Made by a program: the position numbers and the translations under genes. The notes beneath the pieces are model-generated. The model saw only the letters and a program-made list of their open reading frames with translations. It did not search any database and was not told where the DNA came from. DNA of 40,161 nucleotides from Opitutus sp. GAS368 (lineage in GTDB: Bacteria > Verrucomicrobiota > Verrucomicrobiia > Opitutales > Opitutaceae), in assembly GCA_945871085.1 (NCBI GenBank), contig CAMBVX010000016.1:1-40161 (forward strand), in the 5' to 3' direction. Positions 34,222 through 40,161 of this stretch are shown here, one piece after another (position 1 is the first letter of the stretch; each line of letters begins with the position of its first letter).

Positions 34222-36948
34222 ATGGCGCCCTCCCCGCTCGAACTCTCTGCCGTCAGCCGTCTCCCCGCCCCCGCCGACAACGTCGCCATCGCGACCCGCC
34301 GCCTCGAAGCCGGCACCGTCCTCGCGCTCTCCACCGGCCCCCGTGCGCTCACGCACACCGTGCTCGAAGGCCATCGTTTCGCGGTCGCTTCCATCTCCAC
34401 CGGCGCGCCGCTCCTTTCGTGGGGACTTCCCTTCGGCACCGCGCTCGTCGAGATCGCGGCGGGTGACTACGTGTGCAACCAGTCCTCCCTCGACATGCTC
34501 GCCGTCCGCCAACTCGACGGCGCCGTCCGGCCCGACCGCGCCAACTTCTCCGATCAACGCGCCGAATTTTCATTCGACGAAACATCGTTCACGGCCGCGC
34601 CGCCCACGCCGCTCGCCGATGCGCCCCGCACCTTTCAGGGCTACCGCCGCCCGGGTCGCCGCGGCGTCGGCACGCGCAACACCCTCGTCATCCTCGGCAC
34701 CACGTCGCGCACGGCGAGTTTCGCGCGCCAGCTCACCGCCCGGCTGCAAGCCCTCGCCCGCGTGCACCCGTCGCTCGATGGCATCGTCGCCATCGCGCAC
34801 ACCGAGGGCGGCGGCACGGGCGAACCGAACAACGCTCTCGAGGTCCTCCGCGCGCTCGCCGGTTTTATGGTGCACCCCAACGTCGGCGCCGTGCTCGCCG
34901 TCGACTACGGCGTCGAACCGATCACCAACACCCGCCTCGCTGCGTTTCTGCGCGATCGCGGCTACCCGCTCGACGACGTGCCGCACGCGTTTCTCTCGAT
35001 TCAGGGCGGACTCGCCGCCGCTCTCGCCGACGGCGAGAAAATCGTGCGCGGCTGGCTGCCCGCTGTGTCCGCCCAACGTCGCACCCCCGAGCCGCTCTCC
35101 GCGTTACGCATCGCGCTCCAATGCGGCGGCTCCGACGCGTTTTCCGGTGTATCCGGTAATCCCCTCGCCGGCGCCATCGTGCACGAGACCATCCGCCATG
35201 GCGGCACCGGCGTGCTCACGGAAATCGATGAGGCCGTCGGCGCCGAATCCTACATCATGAAGCGCGTGCGCGACCTCGCCACCGCGCGGGAGTTCATGCA
35301 CCGGCTCGCGGATTTCCAGACGCGTCTCGGCTGGCACGGCGTCTCGCCCGAAAACAATCCCTCCGGCGGCAACAAACTCCGCGGCCTCTACAACATCGCG
35401 ATCAAGTCGCTCGGCGCCGTGCACAAAAAGGACCCGCGCACCCGGCTCGATTTTGTCACCGACTACGCCGCCCCGCTCGCCGCGCCCGGCTTCTATTTTA
35501 TGGTCGGCCCCGGCAACGACCTCGAGGGCGTCGCCGGCCAAATCGCCGCTGGCTGCAACCTCGTCCTCTTTGTCACCGGCAACGGCTCGATCACGAATTT
35601 CCCGTTCGTGCCCACCCTGAAAATCACGACCACCACCCGCCGCCACCAACTCCTCGTGCACGAGATGGACATCAACGCCGGCCGCTACCTCGACGGCGAA
35701 TCGTTCGAGGCCCTCGCCGCCGAGAGTTTCGAGCTCACGCTCGCCACCGCCTCCGGAAAAAAATCCAAGGGCGAACACGCCGGCCACTCGCAAGTGTCCA
35801 TTTTGCGCAACTGGGCGCAGACCGACGGCTCACGTCTCACCGAAATCCGCGCCCGCCCCGTCCCCGACGGCCTGCCATTGGGTAGGAGCCTGCTTGCAGG
35901 CGATTCCCCGCCGCCACCGCCCTACCCAGTTACGCTCAACATCTTCGCCACCGAGCACGGCTTTGCCACCGAACGCGTCGCGCTCGTTTTGCCCACGAGC
36001 CTCTGCGCCGCGCAAATTTCCCGTCTCGCCGCCGATCGTCTCAACGAAAAACGCATCGGTGCCGCCCAGGGTATTTCACGCTTTGTCGCGCTCGTGCACA
36101 CCGAAGGCTGCGGCTTCGGCGGCGAATCCATGCACCAGTTGCTCCACCGCGCCTACCGCGGCTACGTCACGCACCCCAACGTCGCCGCCGCGCTCCTCCT
36201 CGAGCACGGCTGCGAAAAAGTCCCGAACGATCTCATGCGCCACAAACTCGAGGCCGCCGGTGTGTCCGCCGCGCGTTTCGGTTGGGCCAGCGTCCAACTC
36301 GATGGCGGCATCGCCAAAGCCCTGGACAAGGTCGAAGCGTGGTTCGCCGCGAAGCTCGCCGATCTTCCGCCCGCACCGACCGTCCCCGCCGACCTCGGCG
36401 CCCTGTCGCTTGGCCTCCTCACCACCGCACCGACCCACGACTCCACCGTCGCGGCCCTCGTCGCCGTGGCCCAACAGATCCTCCACCACGGCGGCTCGGT
36501 GCTCATCCCCGAAAGCGATCCGCTGCTCGCCGATCGCCGTTTCTCCTCAGCCCTGCTCGGTGACCGTCCCCCGCATGCCACGCTCCTCTACGGTCAACCG
36601 CTCACCACGCCCGGCTTCCATATCGTCGCGAGCGAAACCGATCACTGGGTCGAAAACCTCACCGGCCTCGGTGCCTGCGGCGCGCACCTCGCGCTCACCG
36701 TCGTCGACCAACACGCCCGCCAAGGCCACCCGTTACTGCCGGTCATCCAGGTCGCGGAATCCACCCAACGTGGAGTCATCCCCGCCGACGACATCGATCT
36801 TTTCCTGACAGACCAAGCCGACGAAAATTCCGCCGCGCTCACCCAACTCCTCGTCGCCATCGCCCAACGCGACCGCCTCCCCGCCGTCTCGTCAACCGGC
36901 TCCGTCGACTTCCAATTCACCCGCGGCCTCCTCGGCGTAACGACGTAA
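34222..36948 (+). CDS. Double-length altronate/galactarate dehydratase-like protein (UxaA/GarD family)
   Basis: At 908 residues this is nearly twice the family's usual 500. Residues 10-90 look like the N-terminal SAF domain. From about 138 to 545 a first UxaA unit has HTEGGGTGEPNN (193-204), HPNVGAVLAVDYGVEPITN (218-236) and the conserved LQCGGSDAFSGVSGNPLAG (299-317), GGTGVLTEIDEAVGAE and PGNDLEGVAGQ. From about 582 to 905 a second unit repeats the same order: HTEGCGFGGESMHQLL (626-641), HPNVAAALLLEHGCEKVPND (651-670), HHGGSVLIPESDP, GACGAHLAL. The first unit lacks the Cys of GCG and GCE; the second has these but lacks the LQCGGSD segment. The link at 553-570 includes PPPPP and is encoded in part by a REP-like element. 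The start ATG 34222 matches the family. The protein may dehydrate a sugar acid; the substrate is unknown. Confidence 0.88.
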   Translation: MAPSPLELSAVSRLPAPADNVAIATRRLEAGTVLALSTGPRALTHTVLEGHRFAVASISTGAPLLSWGLPFGTALVEIAAGDYVCNQSSLDMLAVRQLDGAVRPDRANFSDQRAEFSFDETSFTAAPPTPLADAPRTFQGYRRPGRRGVGTRNTLVILGTTSRTASFARQLTARLQALARVHPSLDGIVAIAHTEGGGTGEPNNALEVLRALAGFMVHPNVGAVLAVDYGVEPITNTRLAAFLRDRGYPLDDVPHAFLSIQGGLAAALADGEKIVRGWLPAVSAQRRTPEPLSALRIALQCGGSDAFSGVSGNPLAGAIVHETIRHGGTGVLTEIDEAVGAESYIMKRVRDLATAREFMHRLADFQTRLGWHGVSPENNPSGGNKLRGLYNIAIKSLGAVHKKDPRTRLDFVTDYAAPLAAPGFYFMVGPGNDLEGVAGQIAAGCNLVLFVTGNGSITNFPFVPTLKITTTTRRHQLLVHEMDINAGRYLDGESFEALAAESFELTLATASGKKSKGEHAGHSQVSILRNWAQTDGSRLTEIRARPVPDGLPLGRSLLAGDSPPPPPYPVTLNIFATEHGFATERVALVLPTSLCAAQISRLAADRLNEKRIGAAQGISRFVALVHTEGCGFGGESMHQLLHRAYRGYVTHPNVAAALLLEHGCEKVPNDLMRHKLEAAGVSAARFGWASVQLDGGIAKALDKVEAWFAAKLADLPPAPTVPADLGALSLGLLTTAPTHDSTVAALVAVAQQILHHGGSVLIPESDPLLADRRFSSALLGDRPPHATLLYGQPLTTPGFHIVASETDHWVENLTGLGACGAHLALTVVDQHARQGHPLLPVIQVAESTQRGVIPADDIDLFLTDQADENSAALTQLLVAIAQRDRLPAVSSTGSVDFQFTRGLLGVTT
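35882..35905. repeat. GTAG-led REP-like palindrome inside the UxaA-like gene
   Basis: The element starts GTAG (35882-35885) and carries GCCTGC (35888-35893), TT, GCAGGC (35896-35901). It is read in frame as LGRSLLAGDS at the joint between the two UxaA units, so it does not break the gene. Confidence 0.7.
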
Positions 36949-36954
36949 TTGCAG

Positions 36955-36992
36955 GCCCGTCCGCCGGGCGGGCGCAACCGGCCATCGGCCGG
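36955..36992. terminator. Tandem hairpins between convergent genes
   Basis: Two adjacent hairpins (36955-36973, 8-bp stem with a G-T pair; 36978-36992, CCGGCC/GGCCGG) fill the gap between the UxaA-like gene and the acyltransferase gene. There is no T-run, so termination is plausible but not certain. Confidence 0.4.
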
Positions 36993-36994
36993 AC

Positions 36995-38221
36995 TCACAC
37001 CCGCAGAAACCATTTCTGCCGGTACATCCCGTAAAGCAGCACCCACATCACCGCGAGCGTCGCGCCCCCCAGCAGCAGCGGTTCATATCCCGCCCCGAGA
37101 CTGCGGAAAGTTTCCGCCCCGAAATGTGTGGTCAGCGCCTTGCGGATGAAGTCCACAAAGAGATGCGCGATTAAATAGGCTGCGATGGAATTGGCGCCGA
37201 TCACGACAAGCGGAAACGCCCACCGTCCTCGCTTGGCCACGTCGACCGCCGCGTAGAAACCCGCGAGCAACAGGCAGCACCACCCACCGCTGAACAGCAC
37301 CCAGCTCGGCGTCCAAATGCGTTTCACCACCGGGCAAATCCCGAGCCAGCCCAGCAATGCCCCGGCCGCGAGCCCACTCACTCCGGCGATCACAAACCAC
37401 CGAATTTTTTCTCGCGGCGACCGCTCGCCCCGAAGCACGTTACCCGCGAGCAGTCCGAGAATCATCGTCGCCAGCGTCGGCACGAAACTCAGCGTCGCGT
37501 AACCGCCGCCGTGGAAAAGAAACAGTTTTTCGCGCGGAAAAAGATTGAGCCACCACGATTCGAACCCAGCCGCGAGATTCGTGTTCTTCTGCCAATGCGC
37601 CGCAAACCCCGAGAGCCCATTCGTCTCCAACCAGCTTTGCGCCACACCCGCCTTCGCATAGTCGAAGCCCGCCACCGGCAGCGGATACAGCGCAAACGCC
37701 GCCCACACTCCCACCACAATCACCGCGAACGCCGCCCACTGTTCGCGCACCGAACGAAACCCGAGCGCAAAGAGAAAACCATAACCCAACCCGATCTGCG
37801 TGAGTGTATCCTCAAAGGTCCAGTTCGTCAGATTCCGCCCCGTCGAACGCAGAAACACGCCGAGCATGATCAAGATCACGGCGCGCCACACCGCATGCCC
37901 GACCATGACGCCGGTCGATTGCCCGCGCGCCCGTCGACTCGCGATTGAATACGGCAGCGCCACGCCGACCAGAAACGAGAACGACGGTTGGATGAGATCG
38001 TGGAGCGAACACCCGACCCACTCGACGTGTGACTGCTGCGACGCGAGAAATTTCCACATCCCACTCTCGGGCAGAGCCTGCGCCACACGCTTCAGCCGCA
38101 GCACCTCCGCCATCATCAGGAACATGACAAAGCCGCGGTAAGCATCGAGTGAAGCGAGCCGGGCCGGCGGCGGGCCGACCGGCGAAACACCAACGGGGAT
38201 CGCAGACGAAGGGGTAGTCAT
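36995..38221 (-). CDS. DUF5009 / HGSNAT-like membrane acyltransferase
   Basis: This 408-residue multi-pass membrane protein (about ten helices) has the opening [16 protein letters not shown] and the phrase [22 protein letters not shown], characteristic of the DUF5009 group related to human heparan-alpha-glucosaminide N-acetyltransferase. These move acetyl groups across a membrane on to glucosamine-type sugars; the actual substrate here is unknown. The ATG complement at 38219-38221 with an upstream GGAG is chosen; the in-frame run to 38407 is Arg-rich and non-family. It converges with the UxaA-like gene. Confidence 0.8.
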   Translation of the reverse strand: MTTPSSAIPVGVSPVGPPPARLASLDAYRGFVMFLMMAEVLRLKRVAQALPESGMWKFLASQQSHVEWVGCSLHDLIQPSFSFLVGVALPYSIASRRARGQSTGVMVGHAVWRAVILIMLGVFLRSTGRNLTNWTFEDTLTQIGLGYGFLFALGFRSVREQWAAFAVIVVGVWAAFALYPLPVAGFDYAKAGVAQSWLETNGLSGFAAHWQKNTNLAAGFESWWLNLFPREKLFLFHGGGYATLSFVPTLATMILGLLAGNVLRGERSPREKIRWFVIAGVSGLAAGALLGWLGICPVVKRIWTPSWVLFSGGWCCLLLAGFYAAVDVAKRGRWAFPLVVIGANSIAAYLIAHLFVDFIRKALTTHFGAETFRSLGAGYEPLLLGGATLAVMWVLLYGMYRQKWFLRV

Positions 38222-38496
38222 GCTCCGTTGTTGTCGCCCGTCCCCCGCCCCGTTGCAAAGACGAATCGCGGACCGAACGGAGGGGCGCTTTCCCAAGCGC
38301 CCACCGCGGCGAGTGCGCCCTCTCGTCCCGGCGGTGGGGAAACCGCCGCTCCCGCCGCGTCGCTGCGCCTCGCCCACGCCGCACTTGCAATCATCGTCGC
38401 GCGGCACATGTTCCCGCTCCCGTTCTTTGATTGGTCAGCAAATTCCAATCGGTAAGCCCCAATCGAATATCGAAATTCAAAATTCGAAAATCTTTC
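38222..38496. other. Intergenic region before ssrA
   Basis: No gene is supported here. The last part (38457-38492) is AATCGAATATCG / AAATTC-type low-complexity sequence, akin to the stretch at 21998-22026. The ssrA promoter must lie here or within this repeat. Confidence 0.4.
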
Positions 38497-38851
38497 GGGG
38501 GTGTTCTGGATTCTACCCTTGGTTGGAGTGCGCCGCTGCCTGTCGAGAGTTGTGGGTCTCTCGTTAAATCCCCTGCAAAAAAAATAATAGGCAACACTGA
38601 AGAAATGCCCCTGGCCGCCTAATTGGCAGCCACGTTTGCCCGGCGACACCTGCTAGCCGGAACGAACGTCGACAGCAGGCATAGCGCGCGGAGCCGTCCG
38701 CGGACGGCGCGCTGTATCTTCATCCGGGGACTGGCTGACATCTTAGCGCGTGTGATCGCTTGGTGTCGGCGAGATTAAGATCACGCTATACACGTAGATG
38801 CGGTGCGCAAAGGCCGGGGGCACGTGGGTTCAACTCCCACCACCTCCACCA
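38497..38851 (+). ncRNA. ssrA: tmRNA (transfer-messenger RNA)
   Basis: tmRNA rescues stalled ribosomes, tagging the unfinished protein for breakdown. The 355-base RNA begins GGGGGTG (38497-38503), pairing with CACCTCC (38841-38847) as the acceptor stem, followed by TTCTGGATTCTACC, close to the tmRNA 5' consensus. The 3' end has the T arm GTGGG-TTCAACT-CCCAC and encoded ACCA. The tag reading frame starts at GCA 38575 and reads AKKIIGNTEEMPLAA before TAA at 38620-38622; the LAA ending is as expected, the first part is unusual. A strong hairpin (38683-38713, centred on CCGTCCG/CGGACGG) lies between tag and T arm. The tag start is inferred. Confidence 0.92.
38824..38851. mobile_element. Probable attL: ssrA 3' end used as integration site
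   Basis: The integrase gene starts 97 bases after the end of ssrA and reads away from it. Tyrosine integrases that use ssrA target its 3' end (T arm to CCA), so the core of attL is probably in 38824-38851. The other end, attR, is outside the window, so this is inference. Confidence 0.6.
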
Positions 38852-38859
38852 ATCAAAGT

Positions 38860-38900
38860 CCCTGTATTACAAGGAGATAGCCAATCCTTGTGATACAGGG
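38860..38900. repeat. Long inverted repeat between ssrA and the integrase gene
   Basis: Arms of 16 bases, CCCTGTATTACAAGGA (38860-38875) and TCCTTGTGATACAGGG (38885-38900), pair with one mismatch around a 9-base loop, followed by ATATTTTATG. It may end ssrA transcription or bind an element protein. Confidence 0.75.
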
Positions 38901-38947
38901 ATATTTTATGTCTCGATTTTGTATTCGAAATAGCGTCTATCTTGGGC

Positions 38948-40161
38948 ATGGAGCAGCAACCCAAGGCACCAGATGACTTCAAACCTCGGCGCGGCGGCAG
39001 CGGTAAATTGAGGGTCTGGCAGTGGCTCATTGACCCGCGCATCACGATCCGCGAACGCCTGAACGCATCCGGTGGGCTCGGCTACCGCGTCACCCTGCCC
39101 AAGAAACTCACCGGCGGTCCGGTGATCTTCCTCCAAAGCCGCGATTTTGAAGCCGCCAAGGAAATTGTCCGCAGTCGGGGCAAAGAGTTTCGCGAGAGCC
39201 GGTCGACCGCACTCGCCCTGCCCGACGACAAGAAGCTCCAAGCCGCCTCCGCCGTGCGCACGCTCCACGAACACGGCCTCACCCTCGGCCTCGACGAGAT
39301 CGCCCGCCGCTATTGCGCCGCCGACGCCACGTTGAAAGGCCACGTCCTTGGCGTCCCCGAAGCCGCCACGCTCCTCGCGTCCCTCCTCGTGCTCACCCAG
39401 CGCACCGGAAAGGCCCTGCCCGACGTTGTGGCCTTCGCGGTCGAACGCCTTTGCCCGGCCGGCGGGACCAAGACCCTCGCCGAGATCACTGCCGAGATGA
39501 TCGAGATCAAGCGGGGTTGGCTTGCACGCGGCGACCTCCGCAAAGCCTCCTTCCACGACTTCGAGATCCGCGCCGGCAAGATCGGCAAGGACATCGGCTC
39601 GTTCCCGCTTCCCGACCTCACCAAACAAATCGCCTACGATTGGCTCAACGGGCTGATCCTCGCGCCGCGCACCAAGAAGAATTACCGCATGGTGCTCTCC
39701 GAAGTCCTCTCCTACGCAAAGCAGAAGCGTTACATCGCCACCAGCCCGCTCGAAGAATTCACGCGCTCTGACGTCAAGGAACTCGAAGGCTCTGGCGGCG
39801 AAAGCCATCAACCCGCGATCCTCACGACGAAACAGGCCGGAAAACTCCTCACCACCGCCTTCGCTCACCCCGAGTGGGACCTCGGAGCCGCCGTCGTGCT
39901 CGGCCTCTTCGGCGGCATTCGCACCGAGGAAATCAAACGTCTCACATGGGACGCCGTGCGCTTGGACGAAGAACACCCCTTCGTCGTCATCGGCCCGGAA
40001 ATCGCCAAGAAGCGCCGGATTCGCAACGTCCCGCTGCCCGATTGCGCCGTCGCATGGCTGCGCCGCTGGCCGCGCGGCGAAAAGGTCACCCGTTCGGAGC
40101 ACGTCAATCAGTTTCAAAAGCATTTCCTCAAGCTCGCCGCCAAAGCCGAGATCACATGGGA
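38948..40161 (+). CDS. Tyrosine integrase, cut off by the window end
   Basis: This reading frame opens at ATG 38948 (TTG 38942 also possible) and stays open to the window end (404 full codons, missing the C-terminus). It has an N-terminal part (PKKLTGGPVIFLQSRDFEAA), a SAM-like core-binding region (LTKQIAYDWLNGLILAPRTK) and the start of the catalytic domain: the Arg I box LFGGIRTEEIKRLTWDAV and the beta-hairpin Lys region IAKKRRIRNVPLPD. The HxRH and Tyr parts lie beyond the edge. Right after ssrA it is the likely integrase of a genomic island. Confidence 0.88.
   Translation, partial: MEQQPKAPDDFKPRRGGSGKLRVWQWLIDPRITIRERLNASGGLGYRVTLPKKLTGGPVIFLQSRDFEAAKEIVRSRGKEFRESRSTALALPDDKKLQAASAVRTLHEHGLTLGLDEIARRYCAADATLKGHVLGVPEAATLLASLLVLTQRTGKALPDVVAFAVERLCPAGGTKTLAEITAEMIEIKRGWLARGDLRKASFHDFEIRAGKIGKDIGSFPLPDLTKQIAYDWLNGLILAPRTKKNYRMVLSEVLSYAKQKRYIATSPLEEFTRSDVKELEGSGGESHQPAILTTKQAGKLLTTAFAHPEWDLGAAVVLGLFGGIRTEEIKRLTWDAVRLDEEHPFVVIGPEIAKKRRIRNVPLPDCAVAWLRRWPRGEKVTRSEHVNQFQKHFLKLAAKAEITW

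Noticed and set aside
38683-38713. Large palindrome resembling the repeat at 8034-8094 (shared GAGCCGTCCGCG)
   Set aside because: It lies inside tmRNA and is best explained as one of its helices; a 12-base match between GC-rich stretches is expected by chance in a window this size.
38815-38851. A tRNA 3' half
   Set aside because: The T arm and CCA belong to tmRNA: the matching 5' acceptor strand lies about 340 bases upstream and a tag frame lies between.
38908-38976. A 22-codon open frame before the integrase
   Set aside because: No ribosome site and no known leader; too short to support.

Overview
The window is GC-rich, densely packed bacterial DNA with Gram-negative features: an Mla-type phospholipid transport operon, outer-membrane beta-barrel proteins and a TonB-dependent receptor. 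Gene content, the style of the intergenic repeats and the family make-up suggest a member of the Verrucomicrobiota, probably Opitutaceae. That placement is inferred from overall character; there is no marker here that proves it.

Layout. 121-4218: a secreted protein built of W-P-F-F type repeats, followed by mlaE, mlaF and mlaD, closed by a bidirectional terminator. 4409-12892: an arginine biosynthesis cluster whose map order is argG-argF-argD-argB-argJ-argC. Read from argC this is the familiar C-J-B-D-F-G order, but argJ alone is on the opposite strand, and a pseudopilin gene and a Uma2-family gene sit between arg genes. 13022-15080: two divergent outer-membrane proteins. 15277-21249: urtABCDE, the urea ABC transporter. 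21341-26586: ureABC (urease subunits) and ureE, ureF, ureG, ureD (nickel insertion accessory proteins). The two halves form one urea uptake and hydrolysis locus. Three sites resembling sigma-54 (-24/-12) promoters lie before the plus-strand porin, urtA and urtB, pointing to nitrogen-responsive control. A small His-rich membrane protein lies convergently at the end of ureD. 27018-27866: rplM-rpsI. 28022-29835: a DUF423 membrane protein and a CCA-adding-type nucleotidyltransferase. 29925-30886: a MOSC protein and a secreted EF-hand protein. 31193-38221: a TonB-dependent receptor, a double-length altronate/galactarate dehydratase-like protein and a DUF5009/HGSNAT-like membrane acyltransferase. 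38497-38851: the tmRNA gene ssrA, followed directly by a tyrosine integrase that runs off the window, so a genomic island appears to be inserted at the 3' end of ssrA.

Most notable points: (1) the 908-residue UxaA-like protein looks like an internal duplication in which each half has kept different conserved motifs, with a GTAG-led REP-like palindrome at the DNA joint; (2) the candidate sigma-54 control of a porin-urt-ure locus; (3) the flipped argJ; (4) several classes of repeats placed directly upstream of start codons, including a head-to-head pair before ureG and one that appears to have been translated into the tail of UreB; (5) the ssrA-integrase junction. No CRISPR array, rRNA or ordinary tRNA gene was seen. 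No wholly new system could be demonstrated; the items above are the best leads.
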